Position numbers and translations under genes: made by a program. This document shows positions 7,810 to 17,361 of a stretch of 64,000 nucleotides of DNA, in pieces. Origin of the DNA: Mycobacterium lehmannii (lineage in GTDB: Bacteria; Actinomycetota; Actinomycetes; Mycobacteriales; Mycobacteriaceae). Location: the NCBI RefSeq assembly GCF_002245535.1, contig NZ_NKCN01000003.1, forward strand, positions 62,001-126,000, in the 5' to 3' direction. How positions within the stretch are numbered: the first letter of the stretch is position 1; each line of letters opens with the position of its first letter. A model generated the notes under the pieces. It saw only the letters and a program-made list of their open reading frames with translations, made no database searches and was not told the DNA's origin.

Positions 7810-8895
7810 TCAGCTCAGATCGCGAGGGCGATCCCATGCCGGCTCGCCCAGCCGGGCCCGGATCGCCGCCCACGGGTCCGCATACCGGCCGGGCGTATCG
7901 CGGTACGCGCCCCGACGCTCGAGGAGCGCACGCGCAAGCGGCGCAAGCGGTGTCAGCAATCGCGCCGCGTAACGCGTCCAGCCTGCGTTGGCGGCGGTCT
8001 CGGCTTGCATGTCCGGCCACGAGTAATGCTGGAACCGCAACGCTTCCTGCGCGCGGGTGGTGTCCATCCAATCGGTGACGAACCAGGTGTCGTCGCGGTC
8101 GGGGTCTCCGGGCCTGCCGGGCGGCAGCACCCCGGGAAGGCCGCGGGCCGCAGCCAGCGCCGTGCCCACGTCGCCCTGGCGGATGCGGTGCGAGTCGTCG
8201 CCGGCGATCAGTAGGATCTCCCCGACGACGTCGGCCGTGGTGGCGGCGGCGAAGGCCCACGCGACGTCACGGACGTCGACACTGTGCAGGCGGCCGTCGG
8301 TGGGAAGCAAACTCTCTAAGTACAGGGCGTCGGCGCTCAACGGCATCGCGTTGGGGTCGGTGCTCAGCACACCACCCAGGCGCAGCACCACCCAGGGCAG
8401 GCTCGAGGCGCGCACGATCGCCTCGGCCTCCGCTTTGGTGCCGCTGTACAGATCGCACGGCCGCATCGGATCGTCGGCCCGCACGGGAGCGGTCGACCTG
8501 TGCGGGTTGCGCGCACCGTAGACCGCGTTGCTCGACGCCTGGACGAAGCGCGGGGGCGTGGGTTGTTGTTCGGCGATGCGCACCAGCGTCGCGGTGGCCT
8601 CGACGTTGACGCGCCGCGCGAGCCCGGGGTTCTTGTAGATCGCCGGCGGGATCACCGCGGCCAGATGGATGATCGCGTCGGGCGAGACGTCGGCGACCAG
8701 CCGCTGCACCGAAGCCTCGTCGGTCAGGTCGGCCCACCGTACGGTGGCGCCCCGTGGCAGCTTCGCCTGTGCCTTCCTGTTCGCAGGGGTGTCCAGGTCG
8801 GCCACCACGACGGAGCGTTCGAGTTCGGCCAGCCTGCGTACGGTCGCCGAACCCACCAGGCCGAAGCCGCCGGTCACCAATATCGCCCCGGTCAT
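7810..8895 (-). CDS. NAD-dependent epimerase/dehydratase family protein (extended SDR)
   Basis: 361 residues. Extended-SDR Rossmann motif ILVTGGFGLVGSATV at the start, DLTDEASVQRLV, HLAAVIPP, and the catalytic region SSNAVYGARN with YSGTK (YxxxK). I chose the ATG at 8895 because GGTGGGAGG sits just upstream; a longer frame opens at 8922 without such a site. Likely acts on a nucleotide sugar, steroid-like or other hydroxyl substrate; 3-beta-hydroxysteroid dehydrogenases share this fold, but nothing here settles it. First gene of a two-gene unit with the SDR at 6949. Confidence 0.77.
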   Translation of the reverse strand: MTGAILVTGGFGLVGSATVRRLAELERSVVVADLDTPANRKAQAKLPRGATVRWADLTDEASVQRLVADVSPDAIIHLAAVIPPAIYKNPGLARRVNVEATATLVRIAEQQPTPPRFVQASSNAVYGARNPHRSTAPVRADDPMRPCDLYSGTKAEAEAIVRASSLPWVVLRLGGVLSTDPNAMPLSADALYLESLLPTDGRLHSVDVRDVAWAFAAATTADVVGEILLIAGDDSHRIRQGDVGTALAAARGLPGVLPPGRPGDPDRDDTWFVTDWMDTTRAQEALRFQHYSWPDMQAETAANAGWTRYAARLLTPLAPLARALLERRGAYRDTPGRYADPWAAIRARLGEPAWDRPRDLS

Positions 8896-8989
8896 TGCGC
8901 CTCCCACCTGCGAATATGACATTCTCTTTTTACGAAAGTAGCATGTTCAGGTCTAGGGGAGGGGCGGCGCGGGGTATGACAGGTACGCC

Positions 8990-9796
8990 ATGAACAGCAA
9001 CGGGGCGCAGAAGCCGGAAGTCGCCAAGTGGGATCCCGCGTTCACCCGGGGCATCGTCAACACGGTCGGCCCGCTTATCAAACGCTACTTCCGCGCCGAG
9101 GTGCGCGACGTGGACGTCATGCCCGCTGCCGGCGGCGCTCTGCTGGTGTCGAACCACTCTGGCGGCATGCTGACGCCCGACGTGCTGGTCTTCGCTCCGG
9201 CCTTCTATGAGACGTTCGGCTTCGACCGGCCCGTCTACACGCTCGGACACGACGCGATCTTCGTCGGGCCGGTCGGCACATTGTTGCGGCGCGCGGGTGT
9301 CATTGGGGCGAATCGGGAGAACGCCGCCAAAGCGTTGCGCGAGGGCGCCGTCGTATTGGTCTTCCCCGGCGGGGATTACGACTCCTACCGGCCGACGTTC
9401 AACGAGAACGTCATCGACTTCGCGGGCCGCACGGGATACGTCCGGACCGCTGTCGAGTCTGACGTGCCGATCGTGCCCATGGTGTCGATCGGCGCTCAGG
9501 AGACACAGCTGTTCCTCGCGCGTGGCGACTCGATCGCCCGACGCATCGGACTCAAGCGCCTACGCGCCGAGATCCTGCCCATCAGTGTCGGATTCCCGTT
9601 CGGGGTGTCGGTGTTCTTCCCGCCGAACCTCCCGCTGCCCGCCAAGATCACCACGCGGGTGTTGCCGCCGATCAATGTGGTCGAGCAGTTCGGAAAGGAC
9701 CCCGACGTGAAGGAGGTTGATGCGCACGTGCGCTCCGTGATGCAAGCCGCGCTCGACGAACTGGCCGCCGAACGCCGATTCCCGGTTCTGGGCTGA
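8990..9796 (+). CDS. Lysophospholipid/glycerol acyltransferase family protein
   Basis: 268 residues. PlsC-like acyltransferase: block I LLVSNHSGGMLTPD near residue 50 (NHSGG in place of the common NHxSxxD) and block III VFPGGDYDSYRP in place of EGTRS. These variants are typical of an actinobacterial subgroup. It lies 3 bp before a fadD12-like ligase, so the activated acyl-CoA probably feeds this enzyme. The pair matches Rv1428c/fadD12 of M. tuberculosis as I recall it. Acceptor lipid unknown. Confidence 0.8.
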   Translation: MNSNGAQKPEVAKWDPAFTRGIVNTVGPLIKRYFRAEVRDVDVMPAAGGALLVSNHSGGMLTPDVLVFAPAFYETFGFDRPVYTLGHDAIFVGPVGTLLRRAGVIGANRENAAKALREGAVVLVFPGGDYDSYRPTFNENVIDFAGRTGYVRTAVESDVPIVPMVSIGAQETQLFLARGDSIARRIGLKRLRAEILPISVGFPFGVSVFFPPNLPLPAKITTRVLPPINVVEQFGKDPDVKEVDAHVRSVMQAALDELAAERRFPVLG

Positions 9797-9799
9797 CCG

Positions 9800-11407
9800 A
9801 TGGCTGACGTTCTCGGACTCGTGCAGACGCTGTGGCGGGCCGGCTTGATCGCGCCGCTGCGGCCCGATAAGTACCTACGGATGGGCGCGGCTATGCGTCG
9901 CGTGGGCATGACCGCGACGGTCGGCTTCGCCGCGGCCGCGCAGCGCTGCCCGGACCGCCCAGGACTCGTCGACGAGCGCGGCACCCTGACCTGGAAGCAG
10001 ATCGACGATCGCTGCGACGCGGTGGCCACCGGGCTGCAAGCCCTTCCCGGCGGCACACCGAAAACCGTTGCCGTGATGTGCCGCAACCATCGCGGCTTCA
10101 TCGAGTCCCTGGTGGCCTCGAACCGAATCGGCGCCGACGTGCTACTCCTCAACACCTCGTTCGCGGGTCCGGCCATGGCCGAGGTGGTTGATCGAGAAGG
10201 CGCCGACGTCGTCATCTTCGACGAGGAGTTCGCCGAGATCGTCGACCGTGCCATGGCCGACAAACCCGACGCGACGCGGATCCTCGCCTGGACCGACGAA
10301 GCTACCGACGGCCTGACCCTCGATCAGCTCATCGAGTCCAATCTCGGCAAGCGACCCGCCGCCACCGAACGCAACAGCGACATCATCCTGCTGACTTCGG
10401 GCACCACGGGAACCCCGAAAGGCGCCAAACGCGGTCAAGGCAGTGGGGGCGCAGGCGATCTCAAGGCGGTGCTGGACCGAACACCGTGGCGCGCCGAGGA
10501 GGCCACCGTCATCGTCGCGCCGATGTTCCACGCGTGGGGCTTCTCGCAGCTGCTGTTCGCCGCGCTGCTCGCCTGCACCATCGTCACCCGCCGCAAGTTC
10601 GACCCCGAGGCCACGCTGGAGCTGGTCGACCGGTACAAGGCAACCGGTCTGGCGGTCGTGCCGGTGATGTTCGACCGGATCATGGACCTTCCCGACGAGG
10701 TGTTGAACCGCTACAGCGGCAAGTCACTTCGCTTCGCGACGGCGTCAGGTTCGCGGATGCGGCCCGACGTGGTCATCAAGTTCATGGACCGGTTCGGCGA
10801 CGTGATCTACAACAACTACAACGCCACCGAAGCGGGCATGATCGCCACCGCGACGCCGTCCGACCTGCGCGCGGCTCCCGACACGGCCGGGACCCCCGCC
10901 GACGGCACCGAGATCCGCATCTACGACGCTGATTTCAACGAACTCCCCGCTGGCGAGACGGGTCAGATCTTCGTCCGCAGCGGCACGCTATTCGACGGGT
11001 ACACCTCCGGCCAGACGAAGGACTTTCACGACGGTTTCATGGCGTCGGGAGACGTCGGTTACCTCGACGAAGCCGGGCGGTTGTTCGTGGTCGGCCGCGA
11101 CGACGAGATGATCGTCTCCGGCGGCGAGAACGTCTACCCGATCGAGGTCGAGAAGACGCTGGCCCAGCACTCCGATGTCAAGGAGGCGGTGGTGCTGGGC
11201 GTCGACGACGAGCAGTACGGTCAGCGCCTCGTCGCCTTCGTCGTGCTGAACCACGGCGGAAGCGCCGGCCCCGACGACCTCAAGCAGCACGTCCGTGACA
11301 ACCTCGCCAACTACAAGGTGCCGCGGCAGATCACCGTCCTCGACGAACTCCCACGCGGCAACACCGGCAAGGTGGCTCGGAAGGACCTGCTCGACCTGGT
11401 CGACTAG
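9800..11407 (+). CDS. fadD12: Long-chain fatty-acid--CoA ligase, FadD12-like
   Basis: 535 residues, the same length as I recall for M. tuberculosis FadD12. ANL-superfamily motifs in order: phosphate-binding LLTSGTTGTPKGA near 197, substrate motif NNYNATEAG near 338, GRDDEMIVSGGENVYP near 433, and the C-terminal catalytic Lys in PRGNTGKVARKDL. Activates a fatty acid to acyl-CoA through acyl-AMP. It sits between an acyltransferase gene and a convergent WS/DGAT gene, sharing a 4-bp CTAG stop overlap with the latter. The context suggests lipid (triacylglycerol/wax or phospholipid) assembly. The symbol is assigned by similarity and synteny from memory. Confidence 0.78.
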   Translation: MADVLGLVQTLWRAGLIAPLRPDKYLRMGAAMRRVGMTATVGFAAAAQRCPDRPGLVDERGTLTWKQIDDRCDAVATGLQALPGGTPKTVAVMCRNHRGFIESLVASNRIGADVLLLNTSFAGPAMAEVVDREGADVVIFDEEFAEIVDRAMADKPDATRILAWTDEATDGLTLDQLIESNLGKRPAATERNSDIILLTSGTTGTPKGAKRGQGSGGAGDLKAVLDRTPWRAEEATVIVAPMFHAWGFSQLLFAALLACTIVTRRKFDPEATLELVDRYKATGLAVVPVMFDRIMDLPDEVLNRYSGKSLRFATASGSRMRPDVVIKFMDRFGDVIYNNYNATEAGMIATATPSDLRAAPDTAGTPADGTEIRIYDADFNELPAGETGQIFVRSGTLFDGYTSGQTKDFHDGFMASGDVGYLDEAGRLFVVGRDDEMIVSGGENVYPIEVEKTLAQHSDVKEAVVLGVDDEQYGQRLVAFVVLNHGGSAGPDDLKQHVRDNLANYKVPRQITVLDELPRGNTGKVARKDLLDLVD

Positions 11408-12837
11408 CGGGCCGCAGGGGCCGGTGCCATCGCCGTGCCCACCACGGACAACGCGGGAAGCCCTGCCGCGGAGCGGATCTCGTCGAGGCCGTGCACCATG
11501 GCGTCGGTGGCCTCGTGGATGTCGTCGAACGTTCTGTCGTCGGACAGGATCGAGATGTCCACCTGGTCGACGTAACTCCACACCGTCATGTTGAACGCGC
11601 TGCCGGCCGACAGCACGCCGATCGAGTAGATCTCGCTCACCGGGGCGCCGCCGATGTGGCCGCGGCGGCGTGGTCCGGGCACGCTCGACACCGCGACATT
11701 CATCAGCGGGTTGTGCTTGGCTCGTTGGCTCTGCCAGCGGAGGAGCGTCGGTGTCAGTGGGGGAGGGAGGTACTCCATCAACTGGCCCTGCAACTTGGGG
11801 CCGAGCAGTTCGTAGTTCTCCTTGGCTCGCGCCGTCGCCACGGACGTCAGTCGCACTCGTTCGAGCGGGTCGTCGATATGGACGGGGAGCGATACCGACA
11901 GGCCACCGATTTTGTTGCCGGTGATCCGGTCCGGGGACAGATCGGTGCTCACCGGGACCGACGCCATCAGAGGCCGGTCGGCGCGCCCGTCGTATCGCAA
12001 CAGCAGTTCGCGCAGCCCGCCCGCCGCGGTGGCCAGCACTATGTCGTTGAACGTCACCTTTAGTTGTTTGGCCGTCTCCTTGACCTCGGCCAGCGACAGC
12101 GACGCCGTGGCGAATGTGCGTCCCGGCGAGACCACGTGGTTGAGGAACGTCGGCGGTGTGCGGAACATCTTGGCAAGCTCCGGTTGATCGGCGCGCTCCT
12201 TGGCGCGGCGCCGCAACTTGGTGAACCCGCGCACCGCGTCGCGAGCGAGCGTAGGAAGGGCGGCCACGTTCGACGCGTGGTCGCGCATCGCGACCTTCAC
12301 CAGATCGGATCGCCCCGGGGCGTCACAGAGGGCGTAGTCCTCGTGCTCGTTCTGCGTACCGTCCGCGAGATCCATCAGCCGCGCAAGTAGATTCGCCGAC
12401 GCCACACCGTCGGCCAGGGTGTGGTGCACCTTCCCGATGAGTGCGAACCGGTCGTCGGCCATACCCTCAGCGAAGTGGAACTCCCACAGCGGGCGGCTGC
12501 GGTCGAGCGGTGTGCTGGCGATCTTGCCGATCACCTCGTCGAGCTCGCGGCGGCCACCTGGGCTCGGCACGTGTACGCGGCGCAGGTGGTAGTCGAGGTC
12601 GACCGGGCAGTCCTCGAGCCACATCGGGTGATGCAACTTCCACGGAATGTCGACGAGCCGGTAGCGCAGCGGGTCGAGCAGGTGCAGCCGCCGGGCGATG
12701 GTGCGGTGGAACAAGTCGAAGGTGAATTCGCCGTCGAAGTCGGCGGCGTTGATGATGGCGACCTTCAACGTGTGCGTGTGCAGGTTGGGCGTCTCGCTGT
12801 AGAGCAGCATGGCGTCCATACCGTTGAGTCGCTTCAT
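11404..12837 (-). CDS. Wax ester synthase/diacylglycerol acyltransferase (WS/DGAT)
   Basis: 477 residues, normal for the family. The catalytic HHTLADG motif (HHxxxDG) lies near residue 130 in IGKVHHTLADGVASA. The start MKRLNGMDAMLLYSE is family-typical; the ATG at 12837 is preceded by GGGGGTGGGG, so I prefer it to the longer frame from 12867. Esterifies diacylglycerol or alcohols with acyl-CoA to make storage lipid. It converges on the fadD12-like gene with overlapping stops (CTAG), as Rv1425 stands to fadD12 in M. tuberculosis, although a lipO-like gene is absent here. Confidence 0.86.
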   Translation of the reverse strand: MKRLNGMDAMLLYSETPNLHTHTLKVAIINAADFDGEFTFDLFHRTIARRLHLLDPLRYRLVDIPWKLHHPMWLEDCPVDLDYHLRRVHVPSPGGRRELDEVIGKIASTPLDRSRPLWEFHFAEGMADDRFALIGKVHHTLADGVASANLLARLMDLADGTQNEHEDYALCDAPGRSDLVKVAMRDHASNVAALPTLARDAVRGFTKLRRRAKERADQPELAKMFRTPPTFLNHVVSPGRTFATASLSLAEVKETAKQLKVTFNDIVLATAAGGLRELLLRYDGRADRPLMASVPVSTDLSPDRITGNKIGGLSVSLPVHIDDPLERVRLTSVATARAKENYELLGPKLQGQLMEYLPPPLTPTLLRWQSQRAKHNPLMNVAVSSVPGPRRRGHIGGAPVSEIYSIGVLSAGSAFNMTVWSYVDQVDISILSDDRTFDDIHEATDAMVHGLDEIRSAAGLPALSVVGTAMAPAPAAR

Positions 12838-12974
12838 ATCCCCACCCCCTGCAGCCTCGGAGCCCAAGTGTCCATCGAACCACTCCGAAGGTCATGATCG
12901 GGGGGTTTCGGTAAGCGGGCAGCCAGCGCCTGTCCCTGGCTATTGTTAGTAGGTCGAACGATTGGAGTGGGCCG

Positions 12975-13946
12975 ATGAGGGCGATCGTGTGCCGGGAGTA
13001 CTGCCAGCCCGAAGATCTGGTGCTCGACGAACTTCCCGATCCGACACCGGAACCCGGCCAGGTTGTGATCAGGGTGCGCGCGGCCGCGGTCAACTATCCC
13101 GACGTGTTGTTGATCGGCGGCAATTACCAGGTCAAGGTGCCGCCACCGTTCAGCCCCGGCAGCGAGATGGCAGGAGAGGTGATCGCCGTCGGTGACGGCG
13201 TCGACTGCCGCGTCGGTTCCCGAGTGACGGCGACGACATTCGTCGGGGCCTTCGCCGAGCAGGCGGTGGTGGACGCACGCGCGGTGTCGCCGATTCCGGA
13301 CGGCGTCGAGTACGCCGTAGCCGCCGCGTTCGGCGTCACTTATAAGACCGCGTTCTACACCCTGCGTACCGTCGCGCCGGTGCAACCGGGTGACTGGGTC
13401 GTCGTGCTCGGTGCCGCGGGGGGCGTCGGACTCGCCGCGGTCGACATCGCGCGACTGCTCGGCGGCAGGGTGCTGGCGGCGGCTTCGGGTCAAGAGAAGC
13501 TCGATCTGTGCCGCGAGCGCGGCGCCGAAGCGTGTGTGGACTACGACCGCGAAAGTCTGCGTGATCGAATCAAGGAGATCACCGGCGGGGCCCGCGCCCA
13601 GATCGTCGTCGACCCCGTCGGCGGACCGTACTCCCTGCCCGCGCTGCGCGGCCTCGGGCGGGGCGGAACCTTCGTCACGCTCGGCTACGCGGCCGGCGAG
13701 ATCCCATCTGTTCCGCTCAATCTGGTTCTACTGAAAGGTATTACAGTCCGCGGCATGGAGATCCGAACCTTTGCGTCGGACTACCCGGAAGAGGTGGTAC
13801 GCGACGACGAGGAACTACACGCCCTGTACGCCGAGGGCAAGCTCCGTCCCCACATCGGCGCCCGGTTTGCGCTCGAGGACGCCGCGGCCGCGTTGCGTCA
13901 CGTCGCCGAGCGCAGGGCATTGGGCAAGGTCGTCATCGACATCTAG
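12975..13946 (+). CDS. NADPH:quinone oxidoreductase family protein (zinc-free MDR)
   Basis: 323 residues. MDR superfamily: GroES-like N-terminal domain (LPDPTPEPGQVVIRVRAAAV, PGSEMAGEV) and nucleotide-binding domain with VVLGAAGGVGLAAV near 143. No structural-zinc cysteine cluster is seen, which places it with quinone/enone reductases rather than zinc alcohol dehydrogenases. Could reduce an alpha,beta-unsaturated ketone. It stands alone, divergent from the WS/DGAT gene across 137 bp and convergent with the kinase gene at 13956. Confidence 0.83.
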   Translation: MRAIVCREYCQPEDLVLDELPDPTPEPGQVVIRVRAAAVNYPDVLLIGGNYQVKVPPPFSPGSEMAGEVIAVGDGVDCRVGSRVTATTFVGAFAEQAVVDARAVSPIPDGVEYAVAAAFGVTYKTAFYTLRTVAPVQPGDWVVVLGAAGGVGLAAVDIARLLGGRVLAAASGQEKLDLCRERGAEACVDYDRESLRDRIKEITGGARAQIVVDPVGGPYSLPALRGLGRGGTFVTLGYAAGEIPSVPLNLVLLKGITVRGMEIRTFASDYPEEVVRDDEELHALYAEGKLRPHIGARFALEDAAAALRHVAERRALGKVVIDI

Positions 13947-13955
13947 GTCGTGCGC

Positions 13956-15035
13956 CTAGTCCAGAGCAGCCAGCGCGGCGCGGGTGTCGAGGTCGATGAA
14001 CGCCGCCGAATACCGTTGCGCCAGCGCCAGACAGATGTCGGCGCCTTGCCATGCGTCGCCGCCGGAGAGCGTCGCCATCCAGATGGCCAGCCCGTGTGCG
14101 ACCGACGCGCGGTACCGCAGCCACACTTCCTCGGCCGATGGGAGCTCGGCGGCGGGCAGGGTGAGCGCTGCGCGGTACTCGTCGAGCAGGTCGCGCTCGG
14201 CCCGCCTGCGGTCCTCGATCGTCAGCGCCCCCTGCAGGAAGTAGCCGAGATCCAGGGACCAGTTGCCGCGCCGCGCCATCTGCCAGTCCAGGAACCCCAC
14301 CTCGTCATCGGGCAGCACGTAGGTGTTGCCGATGTGCGGATCGCCGTGCAGCAGGGTCGGGGCGGACGTCGAGGATCCAGTCAGGGTGCCGATGTAGCGG
14401 GCCCAGATGTCGACGAACAAATCGGTGCCGCTGAGGCCGAGTATCTGAGAGGAGACGGTGTCGCCCAGTCGATCGCGGGCGATGTCGAGCGGCGCATGCT
14501 CGAGTCCTTCGAACGCCACGAACGGCTCGAGCCAGTCCAGCGCCGGGTTCGCGGTCAGCCGCTCACCCCAGAACTGGCTGTGCATACGTGCCAACCCACG
14601 GACGCCGTTGGCGACCTGCTCGACCGACATCGGCCGGGTGGAGTCGCGTGGATCGGCGCCGCGCGCGACGACGTCCTCCATGATCATCACGAAGTTCGAG
14701 CCGGGCTCGTCGATCAACGCGGCGTAGACGGTCGGATGGTCAAGCGGCAGCAACACACCCGAGCTGAACAGCCGCGGTTCGTGGAACAAGCCGCTGGTGA
14801 GAGCGACCAGCTCGGCGTGGTCGGGGTCGACGGCCTTGGCGAACACCGTCTTCGGGCCCGACCCCGTCGAATACTTCAGTGCCAGCCGCGCCCGGCGATT
14901 GGTGCCGTCGTCGCGCAGCGCGACGCTGACGTCCTCGACGGTGGCGCCCGGGAAGTGCTTCCCGAGCGCGGCCGTCATCCACCCCGGTGTGATCTCCTCC
15001 CAACTGCGCGGAAGCGACAGCTCGGCAGCGGTCAT
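13956..15035 (-). CDS. APH-fold phosphotransferase family protein
   Basis: 359 residues. Kinase-like catalytic loop LLHGDPHIGNTYVL (HGDxHxGN) near 225 and metal-binding DWQ in VGFLDWQMARRGNWSLDLGYF. This aminoglycoside-phosphotransferase fold is expanded in mycobacteria, often beside acyl-CoA dehydrogenase or SDR genes, where it probably phosphorylates a small hydroxylated metabolite rather than an antibiotic. It lies 8 bp downstream of the mycofactocin-type SDR on the same strand, so the two are likely co-expressed. Confidence 0.8.
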   Translation of the reverse strand: MTAAELSLPRSWEEITPGWMTAALGKHFPGATVEDVSVALRDDGTNRRARLALKYSTGSGPKTVFAKAVDPDHAELVALTSGLFHEPRLFSSGVLLPLDHPTVYAALIDEPGSNFVMIMEDVVARGADPRDSTRPMSVEQVANGVRGLARMHSQFWGERLTANPALDWLEPFVAFEGLEHAPLDIARDRLGDTVSSQILGLSGTDLFVDIWARYIGTLTGSSTSAPTLLHGDPHIGNTYVLPDDEVGFLDWQMARRGNWSLDLGYFLQGALTIEDRRRAERDLLDEYRAALTLPAAELPSAEEVWLRYRASVAHGLAIWMATLSGGDAWQGADICLALAQRYSAAFIDLDTRAALAALD

Positions 15036-15043
15036 CTGGGTGC

Positions 15044-15880
15044 CTACTTGAGGCAGCTGCCGCCGTCGACCGGCAGCGTCACCCCGGTGATGTAGCGGCT
15101 CTCGTCGGAGGCCAGGAACAGCACGGCGTTGGCGATGTCCTCGGGCTCCACCCAGCCGATCGGCAGCGTGTGCATCATCTGCGCGACGACCTTCATGTCG
15201 TCGGGGCCCGGGTTCTCCAGGTCGGGACGGAACAGCTTCATCGTCCCCTCGTTCATGTACAGCGGCGTGTTGACATTGGTCGGATGCACGGAGTTGACGC
15301 GGATGTTCTGTGCGCCGAGCTCGACCGCGAACGTCCGCATCAGGCCCACCACACCGTGTTTCGCGGCAACGTAATGGCCCGTGTGCGGGTAGGCCTTCAG
15401 GCCGCCGACCGAGCTGGTCAGGATGATCGAACCGCCGCGGCCGCCGGCCAGGATGTGTGGCACGCCCGCCTTGACGCTCTTCCAGACGCCGGAGAGGTTG
15501 ACGTCGATCATGTCCGTCCAGTCGCCTTCACTGGTCTTGTCCAGCGTGGCTCCGCCGTTGCCGATGCCGGCATTGGCGACGATGATGTCCAGCCGGCCGA
15601 GCTGCTCAACACCTGTGTCGACGGCGGACTTGAGCGCATCGAAGTCGCGGACGTCGACCTCGGCGGTGTAGATGCGGCGGTTGAGGCCCTTCACCAGATC
15701 GGCGGTCTCGGCGAGGTCTTCGGGCGTGGACAGTGGGATCTGCACGCTGTCGATCTGCTTGCAGATGTCGACGGCGATGATATCGGCGCCTTCCTGCGCC
15801 AGCCGTACGGCATGGGCGCGGCCCTGGCCGCGGGCGGCGCCGGTGATGAAAGCGACCTTGCCTTCAACGCGTCCGGTCAT
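15044..15880 (-). CDS. Mycofactocin-coupled SDR family oxidoreductase
   Basis: 278 residues. VAFITGAARGQGRAHAVRLA, the insert after beta-2 (VDICKQIDSVQIPLSTPEDLAETADLVKGL), NAGIGNGG, Ser-Tyr-Lys in TSSVGG and HYVAAKHG, and the C-terminal LPIGWVEPEDIANAVLFLASDESRYITG. The insert and the GQGR/NVNTP segments are those of the mycofactocin-associated (carveol-dehydrogenase-like) SDRs, which keep NAD tightly bound and pass electrons to mycofactocin. Probably oxidises an alicyclic or terpenoid-type alcohol. A close paralogue is at 36182. Confidence 0.85.
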   Translation of the reverse strand: MTGRVEGKVAFITGAARGQGRAHAVRLAQEGADIIAVDICKQIDSVQIPLSTPEDLAETADLVKGLNRRIYTAEVDVRDFDALKSAVDTGVEQLGRLDIIVANAGIGNGGATLDKTSEGDWTDMIDVNLSGVWKSVKAGVPHILAGGRGGSIILTSSVGGLKAYPHTGHYVAAKHGVVGLMRTFAVELGAQNIRVNSVHPTNVNTPLYMNEGTMKLFRPDLENPGPDDMKVVAQMMHTLPIGWVEPEDIANAVLFLASDESRYITGVTLPVDGGSCLK

Positions 15881-15920
15881 CGGTTACCTCAATTCGTTGT
15901 CGTAACAGGGGGTTTGGGTT

Positions 15921-17135
15921 CTACTTCGAGTTGACAAAGGTGGGCATGGTTTCCCAGCCGCGGACCGCGGTGGTCGGCGATGGGCGCGCGTTGGGCCAAT
16001 CGACCTCCCAGGTCGGGAACCTCTTGAGGATTTCCTCGAGCGCGATCCGGCCCTCCAGGCGTGCCAGCGCGTTACCCATGCAGAAGTGGGTTCCGGCACC
16101 GAACGTCATGTGCGAGTGCAGTTCTCGGTGGATATCAAAGACGTCGCCGTTCGGCGGGAAGCGGCGATGGTCGCGATTGGCCGCGCCCACCAGCATCAGC
16201 ATCGCCGATCCCTCGGGGACCGTTTGGCCGTAGTACTCCACATCGCGGGTCACGTACCGGGCGATCTGCAGCGCCGGCGGTTCCCAGCGCAGGATCTCCT
16301 CGATCGCTTGCGGGATGAGCGCTGGGTCGGCGACCAATTCGGCGCGCTGGTCGGGGTAGTCGGCGAGTGTCTTGCCGGCCCAACCGATCAAGCGCGTGGT
16401 CGTCTCGCTGCCCGCGGTGGCGATGACCGTCAGGTACATCAGCAGTTCTTCCCGGCGCAGTCTGCGACGGGTGCCGGTTTCGTCTTCGAACTCGGCGTTG
16501 AGCAGGTCGGTCATGATGTCGTCGGAGGGATGCTCGGTGCGGTAGTCGATGAATTCGGCGAACACCTCACCGCTGGCCATCAGATCGACTGAGTCGCTCT
16601 GCAACGTCGCCTCACCGTGCTCGGTGACGCGGCGCTGGTCGGCTTCCGGTATGCCCAAGAGCATTCCGATGACGCGCATCGGCATCTGCGCGCCGAGATC
16701 GTTGACGAAGTCGAATTTGTCCGTGCCGGTCAACGGGTCCAGGCAACCGGCGGTGAACTCGCGGATCTGGGGTTCCAGCGCCTGCACCTTCCGCGGGGTG
16801 AACACCCGGGACAGCAGGTTGCGGTGGATGTTGTGGATCGGGGGATCTTCGAAAATCAGTGTGCCCGGGGGGATCTCCATCCCCGATTTGATGATCTCGA
16901 GCAATGCGCCGCGACCCGAGATGAAGGTCTGGTGGTCGATGACGGCCTTGTTGACATCCTCGAACCGGCTCAACGCGTAGAAGTCGTGTTTGGCGTTGTA
17001 GTACAGCGGGGCCTCTTCGCGCAGGCGCGCGAAGACCGCGTACGGGTTCATGTTGAGCTCGACGCTGTACGGGTCGTAGTACAACTCGTCCTGTTCCGCA
17101 TCGTGTACGTCGGGATTTTCAGCGCTGATCGTCAC
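15921..17135 (-). CDS. Cytochrome P450
   Basis: 404 residues, typical soluble bacterial P450. I-helix AGSETTTR at 241-248, ExxR at E280-R283 (EEILRW), and heme loop FGAGTHFCMGNA with Cys352 as the iron ligand. GTG start at 17135 follows GAGAGGCG. The 226-bp upstream region holds three copies of the GAGAAy-N3-rTTCTC box, so it is probably controlled by the TetR encoded directly upstream. Substrate unknown; it needs a ferredoxin not found here. Confidence 0.9.
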   Translation of the reverse strand: MTISAENPDVHDAEQDELYYDPYSVELNMNPYAVFARLREEAPLYYNAKHDFYALSRFEDVNKAVIDHQTFISGRGALLEIIKSGMEIPPGTLIFEDPPIHNIHRNLLSRVFTPRKVQALEPQIREFTAGCLDPLTGTDKFDFVNDLGAQMPMRVIGMLLGIPEADQRRVTEHGEATLQSDSVDLMASGEVFAEFIDYRTEHPSDDIMTDLLNAEFEDETGTRRRLRREELLMYLTVIATAGSETTTRLIGWAGKTLADYPDQRAELVADPALIPQAIEEILRWEPPALQIARYVTRDVEYYGQTVPEGSAMLMLVGAANRDHRRFPPNGDVFDIHRELHSHMTFGAGTHFCMGNALARLEGRIALEEILKRFPTWEVDWPNARPSPTTAVRGWETMPTFVNSK

Positions 17136-17259
17136 CGGATCGCCTCTCGCCGGTCAGGTCGCATAAGACAGTGGGCTGGCATTTGTCTCACAACTCTGGC
17201 ATTCGCTCCGAAGGAGTGTCAATACGGGATTCAAAACGGAATATTTAAGCTCTTCGCTC

Positions 17260-17278
17260 AGAAGAATACGATTCTCCG
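17260..17278. promoter_or_regulatory. Operator-like box 1 upstream of the P450
   Basis: AGAAGAAT-ACG-ATTCTCCG. A degenerate copy of the ATGAGAAT-N3-ATTCTCAT palindrome found complete at 18133. It is the P450-proximal of three boxes between the P450 start and the end of the TetR gene. Confidence 0.4.
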
Positions 17279-17315
17279 CACGAGTTGTCAGGCTCGGTTT
17301 CGGGGCGCGGTGGGA

Positions 17316-17334
17316 ACGAGAACGCGATTCTCGC
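17316..17334. promoter_or_regulatory. Operator-like box 2 upstream of the P450
   Basis: ACGAGAAC-GCG-ATTCTCGC. The inner 15 bp GAGAAC-N3-ATTCTC follow the same pattern as the site at 18133. Its centre is 26 bp from that of box 3, so two dimers could sit nearly in phase on the helix. Confidence 0.55.
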
Positions 17335-17341
17335 GCCAGAG

Positions 17342-17360
17342 GTGAGAACGGAGTTCTCCG
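17342..17360. promoter_or_regulatory. Operator-like box 3, beside the TetR stop codon
   Basis: GTGAGAAC-GGA-GTTCTCCG. The inner GAGAAC-N3-GTTCTC is a perfect inverted repeat. It lies right at the 3' end of the TetR gene, within the P450 upstream region. Confidence 0.55.
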
Positions 17361-17361
17361 C